DNA of 64,000 bases, from assembly GCA_029339195.1 (NCBI GenBank), contig JAPTJF010000080.1:106350-170349 (forward strand), read 5' to 3'. Shown here one piece after another: positions 45,673 to 63,683 of this stretch (position 1 is the stretch's first letter; each line of letters opens with the position of its first letter). The translations under genes were made by a program, and so were the position numbers. Source of the DNA: Micractinium sp. NFX-FRZ (Eukaryota; Chlorophyta; Trebouxiophyceae; Chlorellales; Chlorellaceae). The notes beneath the pieces are model-generated. The model ran no database searches. It was given only the letters and a program-made list of their open reading frames with translations, and was not told the DNA's origin.

Positions 45673-48174
45673 ATGGCTGAGGGCGTCACAGCGGAGGCGG
45701 CGGCCGTGTCGCTGCAGGTGGACGACGACGAGCCGCGCTTGAAACGCAGCTTGAGCCGGAGAGCAGGAGGGGCGGTTGTGGGCTGCCTCAGCGGCTTTGG
45801 CCGAGGTGAGCGGCAGCGGCGGCGGCGGCATGCTTGTTGGTGCTGCCGCTGTGCCAGTGGGTTGGTTGTTTTCATTTCTGTGCGACTTATGACCTGAAAT
45901 TTGACAATTCAATCCTTGCACTTACCCCTGCCCTTCAGCCTTCCGTGACTTCATTCTGCGAGGTGAGCACAGCGAGGCAGCCTTGGGCTCTGCTGACCAG
46001 CCTGCGTCACCGCCCTGGCCCAGCCCGGGCCGCCCCTGCTGCCGTCTATCTGAAGCGGTCTTATAAAAAGCCCTTCGTCCAGCAATCATAGTCACCCTGC
46101 CGGTTCTGCCGTGCGGTCTGCTTGCTGCACCCACCTGCCAAATGCCCCTGTACCCGCCCTCCCGCCCACCCACTCTACCTGTCTCTGGCCACCTCCTTGC
46201 ATGCGGCCAGGCAATGTGGTGGACCTGGCTGTAGCCGTGGTGGTGGGCTCCGCCTTTACCGACCTGGTCAACGCAGTGGTAAGTTCAAATCGGCTCAGCT
46301 GCCACTGATGCCTTGGTGCACCACCTGCCTGCTGTCGGCACCCGCCGCTGCCGGCGCCGCAACCTCCGCCTGCCCGACCTGACTGGGCCACGTGCCGCGT
46401 GCCTACAGGTGTCTGACTGGCTCACCCCCGCCCTGGCCATCCTGTTTGACCCTGATGAGCTGTTTGCCAAGCTGACCTTCAGCTACAAGGGCTCCGTCTT
46501 CCCCTACGGACACTTTGTCAATGTACGTGGGTGCTGCCAACAGGGCGCAGGGGACGTGCCAACAGGGCGCAGCATGGGTGCTTGGCACCAATCGCAGGCT
46601 CAGCAGGGCCTCCAGCCATGCCTAGTGTGTGCGCATACGATTGTGGCTGGGGCGGGTGCGCCTGGCGTGCTTGCATGCTGCTTGGATGCCTGCATTCGTG
46701 CCCCAGCTGTCGCCACCTGCTGCACCCGCTTCAACGCTTGCCTGGACGCCTCTGTCCCCCCTGCCTGCAGACCCTGATGACCTTCGTCATTATCATGGCC
46801 ATTGTCTTCTTCCTGGTGGGCTGGGCGTGTTTCAGGGGTCCTATGTGACCACTTAGGAGCGCCGGCGCCAATGCCCTGGCGCATGGTTCCTCGCCTGCCC
46901 TGCCCCGCCTCACCATGCTTGTAAATTTGACCGCAACCGCCTTGCCCTGGCTGCAGGTTGTCACTCCCATGAACGCCCTCATCCACACGACGATGCCCTC
47001 CACCAAGACGCGTGAGTTATGTTGAGCATGGGGGGTGGGCGGGTGGGTGGGTGGGATGGGTACGGCGGGGCAGATTGTGCTCAGGCAGCAAGTCGAGCAA
47101 CCGCACCCAACCACTAGACCGGCGGCCAGGCCCAGCAGGCGCGGGCAGCTTGATATCGGCCCACACAGGATGCTGCAGGCGCAGCACTGCAAACCTCCAC
47201 ACAGGGTGCACCGGCCACATGCAGGAAGGGCCCCGCTGCGCATGTGTCACTCTTCCTGGCTGCACCCCGGCCTGCCTGCAGGCGACTGCCCAGAGTGCCT
47301 GAGTGACATCCCGCAGCGGGCCACCCGCTGCAAGTTCTGCTGCGCGCTCATCAAGCCGCCTGGCAGCCCCAAGAAGCTCAAGACCGCCATCTCGTTCTCT
47401 CAACCAGGTGCTTGTGTGGCTGGGTGGGTGGTTGAGGTAAGAAGGGGCGGCCCGGGGGGCAACTCAATGCTGACAGCATGTAGCTGCAGTGCAGGTGTGG
47501 GTGGGCGGGGGCGGGGGCAGGGGGGAGGCTGCGGCGGCACAGCGGGCGCATTGCAGGCGCTTCTGCCAAAATTTAGCCACGTGGGTGCTGATCGCTGATG
47601 CCATTTGCTTGCTGGGATACACACGAGCGTGCACCGCGTCGATGAATTGTGCCTCTCATCTGACCCCCGTGCAGCCAGCAGCACGCCGCTCATCCGGGCG
47701 CAGACGCTGCCCACCGGCATGGCCACTGGCGGCGCAGCTGCCATTGCCATCACCAACAAGATCAACAAGATCGCCCCAGATGCAGACATGATCGACCAGA
47801 CCATCCCGGCGCGGGCGCAGTCAGCACCCGCCAGCACCTGCGCTGAGATGCAGGCCATCGCCGCCAGCAAGTCGCCCCCGCTGAGCACGCTAGGCTCCAT
47901 AGCGGAGGGCGACACGCCGCCGCTGTCGGCCTCGCCCAGCCTGCAGCGCATGCCCAGCCTGCAGCGCGCAAGCTCGTCTGGCTCGCAGGGCCCTGCAGCG
48001 CCCGGCCAGCAGAGCGCACGCAGCCTGCAGCGCACAGCTTCGCCCAGCCTGCAGGGCATGGCCTCTCCCAGCCCTCGGCGCACCGCCCCACCCATGCAGC
48101 GCGTCCCCTCCAGCGCCTGGTCTGCGGTGTACACGGTGCCCCAGATACAGGAGGAGAAGGAGGGGGAGGCGTGA
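45673..48174 (+). CDS. mscL: Large-conductance mechanosensitive channel MscL with Ser/Pro-rich tail
   Basis: Bacterial-type tension-gated channel that releases solutes on hypo-osmotic shock. Exons: 45673-45805, 45939-45962, 46211-46278, 46409-46522, 46771-46815, 46957-47011, 47282-47407, 47675-48174 (354 aa). Core: FRDFILRGNVVDLAVAVVVG (TM1 with pore-lining RGNVVDLAV), VVSDWLTPALAILF, FSYKGSVFPYGHFVN, TLMTFVIIMAIVFFLVVVTP (TM2), then DCPECLSDIPQRATRCKFC, the four-Cys C-terminal motif also seen in many bacterial MscL proteins. A 44-residue leader precedes the core. An in-frame Met at 45538 would add 45 residues that could be a transit peptide. After the Cys motif comes a ~165-residue Ser/Pro/Gln-rich tail with SLQR-type repeats, absent from bacterial MscL. 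Membrane location (plastid or cell surface) is undecided. Confidence 0.93.
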
Positions 48175-48607
48175 GCCAGCGCAGCGGTGTGCCGCCTGCA
48201 CGGGCTGGCAGTGGACCGGGCACCCCCTCTCCTGCCCACCTCATCTGCCGCATGCTCGCTGGCTACGGCAGCCGCGCCTGTGCCAATGGCCACTGGATGC
48301 GACATGTCCACATGTACTTCACATGTACACTTCTGTGGGTGGGGCATTTCCCGCCCCTTTTTCCAAAGACTTTACAACTTTACTTGAAACCTGAACTGCT
48401 CTACAATGTCTCGACTGAACAACCGACTTGACTGGCTTAACTGTCCTACTACTACCCTATCCTGCTAGCAATGTGTATCCAGCCTCTCAACCGCCACCTT
48501 TCTTAGATGTTCTTTCGCCGGCGACCCCTTCGTGCTGAAGAGAGCACCTTGAGCTGATGTAGGCAGTGCAACTGCCCAGGCAAGCTCAGCTGAACGTCAT
48601 ATAGCTG

Positions 48608-48619
48608 TTACATGTTACA
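48608..48619 (-). terminator. Twin TGTAA polyadenylation signals, RUVBL2
   Basis: On the minus strand two TGTAA motifs occur at 48612-48608 and 48619-48615, about 300 bp after the RUVBL2 stop. Confidence 0.5.
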
Positions 48620-48922
48620 TCAATACCAGGCGTAGCTGAGACTTGAAGAGCGATGGGAGCTGTGAGCGGAAGGGGCGGGGAAGCACAGAAAGCACGACAG
48701 GGCAGCAGGAAGCAGTCTGAGGCAGCAGACAGGAGTGGCGGTGGCAGCAGCATGGCAGCCCACCCTGCCTGTGCCAAAGAGGCAGGCACAGGGCCCATCC
48801 TGTGGCAGCAATTAGGCCTACTTGCGCTGGCCAGGAAGGTGCTGCGCCGTGGTACTTCATCAGTGACACAAAAGCGGCATGCCCACCTGGCCGGCAGGCA
48901 GCAGCGGGCAGCGGCAGCAGCG

Positions 48923-55620
<6,698 letters not shown>

Positions 55621-56949
55621 ATGGCGCCCAAGAAGGAGCCCAAGGAGCCCAAGGAGCCCAAGGTGGCCAAGGCCGGCAAGGCCAGCCCCACCAAGGCCAA
55701 GAAGGAGAAGCCCGCCAAGAAGGAGAAGGGTGAGTCCGCGGCGCCCGCCCCGGGCTCAGAGTTCAAATCAAGGGCTCTGGGTGCAGCGGGAGGGGCGTGG
55801 GGAGAGGCGAACCGGCGGGCCGCATGATCTGAACTGCAGCGGGGGAGCCGCAGGGCCTGCAGCGCCCTGCACCCAACCCAGCATTGCGATCGGCTGCTAT
55901 CGGGCGTGCCCGACCTGTCTCTGCGCACGGCACCACACTTCGCCGTTGTCACACGGCTGGGCCCATCCCGCCCATCAGCCTCGCCTGCGTTGGCAACGGG
56001 GCCAAGGGGGCTTGCGACAGCGCCTGGGGCGGTCGGCTGCAGCCTCGGCACGGCGTGCACTGGGGCAGCACTGTTGGTTCTGCCAGCCGACCGGCGCTGC
56101 CGGCAGGCGACGCCGGCCGGCTGTGCTGGTTCAAACGCAGCCGTGTCCCCTGCTTCAGCCCCGCTGCTGTGGACTCTTTCTGACCTTGTGCAACCATAGT
56201 TTCAGTGTGGCCTCCCGCAGCGCACCCTCTGCTCCCCTGCAACATGGGTGCTCACCGCCCTTTCCCGCCCTCCCCCCGTTTTGACTGTTTGACCGCAGAC
56301 CCCAACGCGCCCAAGCGTCCCCTCTCCGCCTACATGTTCTTCGCGTCAGACAAGCGCAAGGAGGTGCGCCCCGCCTGCTGCCAACCTGTGCAACCGCGCT
56401 GGGCCAGCATCCATGCACCCCTCCCTGCAAGCTGCCCGCTTCTGCTGCGCCCTTGTGCCAGTGTTGCCGTCGTGCGCGCAAGCAGCCCAGCCTCCGCCTC
56501 CCTTGCCTTCACCCTGCCTCGCACCCTCCCGCCTCCGCTCTCTTCAGCTCAAGGAGAAGGACAGCACCATGACCCTGGGCGAGGTTGGCAAGGCCACCGG
56601 CGAGGCGTGGAAGGAGCTGACTGACAAGGAGAAGGAGCCTTATGTGAAGAAGGCGGAGAAGGACAAGGTGGGTGCAGGCTCGTTTCGTTTCTAAACCCTT
56701 TGTGGCTGGGGCAGGGCGGGGGGGCTGTGAGCGGCAGGATGAAGGCGCAGGGCTTATATGAAGGCGGACAGTGTTTGGGTTGTTGACATGACGAGGGTGC
56801 TGTCCCCACCTACGGCCTGCGCAGTGTGGCACTTGCATTGCTGCCTGCCTGCACGCCCCACCTGTAACCTTGCCCTCTCCCCGTGCTTTCCATCCTTGTT
56901 GCAGGAGCGGTACGTGAAGGAGAAGGAGAAGTACGAGGCCGACAAGTGA
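55621..56949 (+). CDS. Small HMG-box protein (NHP6/HMGB type)
   Basis: Non-sequence-specific DNA-bending chromatin protein. Exons 55621-55729, 56299-56363, 56548-56667, 56905-56949; 112 aa. The N-terminal ~37 residues are Lys/Pro/Ala-rich with KEP repeats (KKEPKEPKEPKVAK). A single HMG box follows: DPNAPKRPLSAYMFFASD, then LGEVGKATGEAWKEL, KEPYVKKAEKDK, ERYVKEKEKYEADK. There is no acidic tail, and the short form resembles yeast Nhp6 and plant HMGB. All exon joins are in frame. Confidence 0.95.
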
Positions 56950-57326
56950 CGAGGCTGTTGTGACTTGACAAGCCCTGTACGCCCCCCTGGGGCAGAGGCA
57001 GCCAGCGGGCGCCGCCCCGCGCGCAGCAGCAATGCTGCGGCGGGCCACCGGCGGCGCGGCAGCGCCCCTGGCTCCTCCCCCGGTTTGGTGGCACTGTCTC
57101 CAATACCCTTTGACCGCGCACACTGACCGCACTTCCCTCACTTCGCACCACCCCTCTCTGTGGGCCTCCCCACGCTAGCCCCTCAGCTTCTGCATGCCCC
57201 TGCGCGACTCTTATGCAAACAGACACACGGACTCATCATTTTCACCCCCGACTGTACTGCCCCCTCAGTCCAGCCGCGCCGCCGCACATGCACACCCTCT
57301 CTTGCTCAGCACAGGGCACCCTCTGC

Positions 57327-57331
57327 TGTAA
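57327..57331 (+). terminator. TGTAA polyadenylation signal, HMG-box gene
   Basis: The motif lies 378 bp after the HMG-box stop, within the convergent spacer with the Erv gene. Confidence 0.45.
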
Positions 57332-57504
57332 TGCACCGTCTGGGTAATTTGAGAGTCAACTGGACACGAGGGAGGCAGGGTTAGGGCTGTCCAGCCGGGG
57401 GAGCGACAGGTTGCAGACCAGGCCACAGCAGCACCCTGAAGTCTGGCCTCCTGCACTGCTCTTGCTCAGGTTTGTGTCTGCTGCCTGCTTGCCAGTGTTG
57501 CGCA

Positions 57505-57509
57505 TTACA
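57505..57509 (-). terminator. TGTAA polyadenylation signal, Erv41/46-like gene
   Basis: A minus-strand TGTAA lies 165 bp after the stop codon of the Erv41/46-like gene. Confidence 0.45.
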
Positions 57510-57673
57510 GCAGCAGGGAGTGAGCAAGCACAGAAGAGAGGGAAGCGGGGGAGAGCGAAGCTGGAACAGTGCTGGTGTGGCAGTGCAGCAAAGTGCCGGC
57601 AGGCAGAGGCCCGCCACGCCCAAGGAGCAGCGGCTGCTGTGCTCACGCTGGGCTGCCTGTGCGACACAGCTGG

Positions 57674-60600
57674 CTACTTCATGTGCTTCTTGACCGACAT
57701 GACGGCTCGGTGCACAATTTTGTCCCAGAGTCCCGTCACCGCAAAGGCGCCGCCCACCACGGCGCACACGCGCACCAGCAGGCGCAGCAGGCCGGGGCGG
57801 TAGTCGCGCAGCTCCACCATGATGGGGGAGGCGTCGCTGCGGTGGTGGGGGGAGGGCAGGGGCGCGGGGGGATGTGTCATTATGTGGGGGAGGGGGAGGA
57901 GGGCAGGGCTGCATGGAAGGCAGGTATGTGTGGGGTGAGAGAGGCCTGAATGCAGCAGTGGGTAGAGCAGGCGTGCTCGGGCTGTGAGGGTTGCAGCAGC
58001 CCGTCATGCGCAGGCAACAGGCGGGCCAGCGGCGCACAACAGAGGCTGACGGCCAAGCGAGCTAGTCGGCCCGGGAAAGCGAGCGGGGCAGGTAAGGGGC
58101 AGGCAGGGTGGGGCGGGGCAGGAAGGGCGGGGTGGGGCGGGCAAGCGGGCACCAACGCTGCCTGCACTCACTAGAGTAGGTAGACGGCAGGGGGTGTCTC
58201 CTCCCCTCCCCTGAACTGGTGGTAATACTCAGTCACCTGCAGAGGGCGCAGCAAGGCGGTGTATCAGACGCCGAGCCAGCATTTGAGGGCCCCAGCCCAG
58301 TCTCACCAAAGGTTTCGGCCGCCTGCGCGCAGGCAATGATACCCCCCCAACACACACACACACCGGGCCCCATCTCAAACCCCGCCCTGCAACTGGCACT
58401 GGCACCACCCAACCTGCGCTGCCTCGGCTGCGGCTGCTGCCGTCTGCTCACAGAGTACTGGTAGGTGTGTGTCTTGCGCCCCCAGAGGGAGTAGAAGTCG
58501 GTGGGGACCTGCACCAGGTGGGGTGTGGAAGGAGGGGGAGGGGAGCAGGTGGGGAGGAAGGGAGAGGGAGCACATGGGGAAGAAGGGAGAGGGCCACATG
58601 TGGTGAAGATGGAGATGGCCACATGTGGGGAAGACGGACTAGGGTAACAGGTGGGGGCCAGGTGGGCGGGTCGGAGCACGGGTAGTAAGCAACGTGTGAG
58701 GCCCCCTCCCCCTGCCGCCCTCCGTGTCAACCCCCGCCATCCATCCTCGCCATACGCTCCCCTGCCCTCCGTGTCAGCTCCCTCCAACGCCCCATCCCTG
58801 CCAGCCTGCCCCCCACACCATACCTCATTCTCTCACCCCTGCCCCCCCACTCACCACTTTGATGAAGTACTTGTCAATGCCCGTGGACTTGCGGTCTATC
58901 TGAGACACCCCCTCCAGAGGGTTCACCTGCAGGCGGGTTCACAGCGCCGGCACAGAAGGGAAGAGGTGAGGCGCACGCGGCAGGACGAGTGGTTATGGCA
59001 TCGCCGCTGTCACAATACCTGCGGGCAAGCCCAGCTGGCATCCCCCTGCTTGCCTGCCGGTGCTCCTAGCCGTATGCCAGCACGCCCAAAAGGCCCAAGA
59101 CGTAACTGCTCACTCTCATGCTGCCGCGACTCACCTGGCCTGGGAAGGGCGGCCCGAAGCGCAGCGTGTGGATGGTGTGGCTGACGTTCAGCTTGGAGGC
59201 GTCGGGGTGCAGCTGCGGGTGAGGAGGCAGAAGGAAGGAACAGCAGGGGAGGGGCCAGTGCGTTTGACTACTAATGCAGCGTGGGCGCCTGGCGCCTCGC
59301 ATTCATTGAACATGCGAGGACGCCTGCCTGCCTGCCTGCCTCAGCCCCGCTAGTCCTTCCCGTGCCGTGTGCTCTGCTCACGTCTGCTCCCTGGCGGTGC
59401 AACAGTGACTGCCATATTGCGGCCCTGCCCGCTGGCAACGCTGTTCCGCCTCCCGCCCCTTCCACACCCAAGCCCCACCCGAGTTTGGCCCCAGGCCGTG
59501 CAGCAGCACCTGCCGCCCACTGCAGCGCCTTCCCCTGCCCTGCAGATCCAGGCTGCTCCCACTGCCGGCCCCCCATGCCCCACTCACGTCTGCCCCCATG
59601 CCGTGCAGCAGTATTTGCCGCTGCCGCAGCGCGTCCATGATCTCTGCTGCATTCATCGACAGGAACAGCGCCTCGGGACGGACCTGCATTGAGCAATGGA
59701 CGCATTCATGAGACCACCGTGATTGCAGAAAGAAGAGCACCACAGAGCCTCCTTGATGTCTGCTGCGTTCATCGAAGGAAGAGCGTGTCGGGCCGGACCT
59801 ACAAGGGTATACATTGAAACATCAACCAAAGGGCTCATGCGCAAGATGGCAAGTGCCACTTGACCCACCCTCAGCGGTGGCAGCAGGTGCAGCCCTGGCG
59901 GCAGCTGGCCGCCTGACACCAAATGCTCGCATGCCGTAACCACTGTCCCCCCCCCCCGAGGGGCGTGCACATGCCCCTCATGCGCCCACTCACCGCAAAG
60001 TGTATGTTCCCCGCCACTCGCTGCACCTGCAGCCAGCCGTAGATGTTGCAGCCCTCGTGCCGCTGCAGCGCCTCCCCAATGGCGCTCATCTCCTGCAGCA
60101 GCGGCGGGGGTGGGAGGCGGGGAGTTGCTTCCACCGATCAGAGCAGCCTGGCATGCATCCTCGTGCCGCTACAACCAGTTACCAAGTGCACCCATCTCCT
60201 GCGGGGCTGCGTGCATGGGTGGGTGCGACGCCGCCAGCCACTCCGCCGAACCGGCGTGCCGCGACGCCCCCCCATCCACTGCAAAAAGGGTCCAGTTTCC
60301 CCGGTACTCAACAGCACCAGCCCACCCACCCCTGCCATCACTCCCCCCTTCCCCCTCCTTGCCTGCTGGTCCACCCGCAGCACAAAGGGGTTGTCCCACT
60401 CCCCCCCCGAGGGCGCCGTGTACTCGGCCAGGTGCAGCCACCGCCCCTCGCTGTCAATCTGGTGCTTGTGCACCTCCCCATTCCTGCAGGCCGGGTCAAC
60501 ATTGAAAACGCGGCAAAAGAGTGCTCGCAATACGTGACAGTGGGGCTGCTCCATCGACATATATCGGGCCCTCACTAAGTTCCTATGCCTCGCCGCTCAC

Positions 60601-61773
60601 AAGAGGCTCCCAGCAAGCGCGTGCACTGCCGCCCTCCCGCAGGTCTGCCAGCCAGCAGCCCTCAACTCAAACAGCCGCAGCCGTGCCGACGCACAACTGC
60701 TGGGAACCCCCGCCAGTACAGCGCCCACCCTCTCCAGGCGCGGGCAGGGCAACTCACTTCGCCACCGCCAAGCGGCTCTCCGTCTGCCACTTGCCAGACA
60801 CATCGCCCGCGTCCATCAGCAGCGCCTCACAAGGCAGCGCCGGGAAGGTGATGTTGAAGGTGACGTGCAGCGTCTCCCGCCGGCTCACATCCACCCTCAG
60901 CTGCGGGTCAGTGACGTGGGCAGAAGAAGGAGAAGGAGAAGATGACAGGAGGCACGCTGGGTGAGGGCCGGGGATGCTGGGGCGGGCTGATGCTCAAAGC
61001 ACAACGTGCAGCGCCTCCTGCCGGCGCTGCAGACGCGCACGTTCCGTTCAGAGGGCAGGTGTTGTGAAGGCAGGGGAGGGGACGAGCTGGTGCTGTGCAG
61101 TACTGAATGGCGGGCAGCCAGGTGACGCGATGAGATAGGCAACCCCGCACCCTGCCCCTTTCGGGCAGGCACGCGGGCAGGGGTCATGCGCACGCATGCG
61201 GCCGCGCCAAGCAGCGCCGCAACAGCGTGGCGGCACATTGCAGCCCCTGCCTGCCCGCCCTGCTGCGCACCTCCTGCACCCGCCGCGTGATCATGCATTG
61301 CCGGAACTCTGAGACGAAAAGAATGAGAGCGACGCACACGCCGATGATGGTAACTGCACACAAAACAGGCACACGGCAGCAGAGGGGTGAAGCGGGTGGT
61401 GGTGGGAGGGCAGCAGCAGGGCAGGGTGAAGTGCAGCGAGCGAGCAGCGCAGTGACACGGCAGAAGCAGGGCATTGCGACAGTCAGCTCAGTCAGGCTGC
61501 CAGCCAGGCTGCCAGCCAAAATGAATCGCGACAGTGGCGGCGGGTGCAGGCAGCGGCGGCGGCAGTCGGCGGCAGGCCCTCTCAGCTGCATCCCACGCCC
61601 TTCTGGCGGGCTAAGCTGCATCCGTCCACGATCGACGTCGCTCCCAGAGCCCCAGTAAAGCGGGGATCGAGCGCACCAATAGCGCCGTGGACGGTCTGCA
61701 CTCGCAGGTGCTCCTGGGCGTGAGAGAATGCCGTCAGCTGGCTCAGTTTAAACTTCTTGCCACCGCGCATCAT
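57674..61773 (-). CDS. Erv41/Erv46 (ERGIC) family cargo receptor
   Basis: ER-Golgi membrane protein that cycles in COPII/COPI vesicles and retrieves or carries cargo. Exons (transcript order): 61773-61677, 61353-61271, 60900-60758, 60483-60363, 60092-59994, 59683-59588, 59212-59135, 58926-58855, 58508-58452, 58236-58172, 57836-57674; 357 aa. N-terminal cytosolic FSHAQEHLRVQTVHGAI, TM1 VTIIGVCVALILFVSEF, lumenal LHVTFNITFPALPCEALLMD, GCNIYGWLQVQRVAGNIHFA, NVSHTIHTLRFG, NPLEGV, KYFIKVVPTDFY, then AVYLLYDASPIMVEL and a C-terminal TM (LLVRVCAVVGGAFAVTG). The Cys-rich CxxC insert typical of ERGIC3/Erv46 is missing, so it may be Erv41-like. The intron after 60363 uses a GC donor (CAG|GCAAGG). Confidence 0.92.
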
Positions 61774-62011
61774 TGTGCCCGCCCGCCCAGCTCCGGTCCC
61801 TGCCTAGGCGCTGGCCCGTTCACCATACACTGCTGCAGCGGTCGTAAAGTTGTATGGATAGACTGGATGTTTCGCAGCTTGCAGCACAGCCACTGCAAGC
61901 GAGCGCACACGAACCAAAAGGGTTCCGCTGCCACCTGGCCTTTGAGCAGTATCTCGCTTTCTCTGGAAGCTTTGCAGGCGCACCAGTGAATGTAGAAGCG
62001 ATCATACAAAT
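61774..62011. promoter_or_regulatory. Head-to-head promoter region, Erv41/46-like / SAM-domain gene
   Basis: 238 bp between divergent start codons; shared promoter inferred from spacing only. Confidence 0.4.
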
Positions 62012-63683
62012 ATGGGTACACCTGACACGCTTGCCGAGGGCCACCCGGCCGACTGGGGCGCGTCTCAAGTTGTCCAGTTCCTGGGTGGCCTGGGGCTCGG
62101 CTCTTTGGACGGGATCGCAGTGGCGGGCAAAGGTGGGAGGATCGCATTTCAGGGCTGCAACCTCGTGGCCCAGCAAGCGCAGGCGCGCCCATGTCTCGGA
62201 AGGGCTTTGCCTCCCCTGCTGCAGAGTTGCTCGCCATGACGCCGGAAGACATGGTGCAGCGCATGCAGATCAGGCAGGAGCAGGTGGGTGCCAGCAGTGT
62301 GCTGCGCCGGTGCCGCCAGGCCGCTGCCACAAACGCGGGGCCACCACCACTGCCAGTCACGTGCCGTCTCCGTTACAGAGTGCACCAGAAGTAACAACTA
62401 CACATGAGAGACAACAACTGCATACCCACTCACAGGCGGACCTGGTGCATGAAGAGCTACAGAAGATTGCGGCAGAGCGGGCAGCTGCCCCCGGGAGCGC
62501 ACAGGACGCGGCGCCGGAGGCAGCGGCCCCAGACGAGGAGGCAGCGGCAGCCGAGGCGCAGGCAGAGGCGCAGGCTGAGGCTGAAGCAGAGGTTGATCTG
62601 CAACGCTACAGCCAGCTGCAGCGGCGCGTGGCTCAGCTGCAGGGCATGCAGGTGAGGGGGGCGGGGTAAGCAGCCGAGGGGCAGGCAGGAATGTCTTGGG
62701 TGAGTGGAGAGGAAGGGCCAGGCAGGAGGGGCAGGCAAGCCCTACAGCCTGGAGGGGCACCACAGGTGGCGGCTAGACTGAGTGAGAACATGACTGCTAC
62801 GATGCCACACTTGACCTCGCATTCATGTATCTCCACAATTAGGTACCACACCCCACAATGCCCATCCCCTGGCCCCACCCCCCCAACAGATCTCGACGCA
62901 AATGTTTCAAGTGCAGCGCCGCGTGTCGGCAGCTGAGCAGCAGCTGGAAGCTATGCAGCAGCTGGTGCAGGAGAGCCGGGCGGCGGTGCAGAAAGCGCAG
63001 CTAGCGGTGGGTGGGTGGGTAGGTGGGCGGGGGGGTGGGCAATCGGGCTGGGCAGGGCAGGCTGGGTGCCGGTCATCCAACATGGGCTGGGTGGCGTCCT
63101 CCTAACTTCAGGGCGCCAGCTGTCGGCGATTACCACACTGTTGACAGGGGGGCAGACAGTGGTGCGGCTCTTGTGCTGGCGGCTGCCAGGCTCCTGCAGC
63201 ACAAGCGCTGCGCAGGCAACAGACGGAGCTGCCACCCAGCAAACCCTCAGAGCTCAAGCTCCCGCCGCTGCCGCCGCACCTGACTCTCCTAGCCTGAACG
63301 CCTCTGCTGCTTCTGCTTCCCCCTTCTCTCCCCTTGCAGTATGAGAAGCTTGAGGAAGGGAAGTGGTACCCAGGGAAGCACCTGCTGCACAACAGGGACG
63401 CAAAAACGGGTGAGCGAGGCGCAAGCGGGGCCGGGGCGGGGGCAGATGGGGCAGGGCGGGTGGGTGTTGCTGCCGCTGCTGCCCAGGCGCTGTGGGCACG
63501 CGAGTCTAGCAAATGCTGCCTCTGTGGAAAAAGCATGTCCTCTTTGCCCTCCCACTTCCAGCCGCCGCCGCTCAGGAGCTGGAGAGCTGCATCCAGGCGC
63601 TGCGGGGGCGGGAGCAGCAGGCGGCCGAGATCACAGCCCGGCTCCAGGACAGCAGCAGGCGCTACCTGCTGTGGAAGGGCAAG
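62012..63683 (+). CDS. SAM-domain coiled-coil protein (3' incomplete)
   Basis: Exons 62012-62132, 62225-62283, 62436-62651, 62890-63006, 63340-63409, 63562-63683, then a donor at 63684, so the gene continues beyond the visible exons or the window; 235 codons are visible. Residues ~11-60 form a sterile-alpha-motif-like domain: DWGASQVVQFLGGLGLGSL, then ELLAMTPEDMVQRMQIRQ after a splice. The rest is Ala/Glu/Gln-rich heptad sequence (VHEELQKIAAERAAA, DLQRYSQLQRRVAQLQGMQ, RVSAAEQQLEAMQQLVQES), a long coiled coil broken by KLEEGKWYPGKHLLHNRD. Probably a scaffold or cytoskeleton/organelle-associated protein. Family not identified. Confidence 0.75.

Noticed and set aside
61854..62669. Long open frame beginning MDRLDVSQL upstream of the SAM gene
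   Set aside because: It reads through intron sequence in another frame before reaching the coiled-coil exon. The SAM motif is obtained only from the start at 62012 with splicing.
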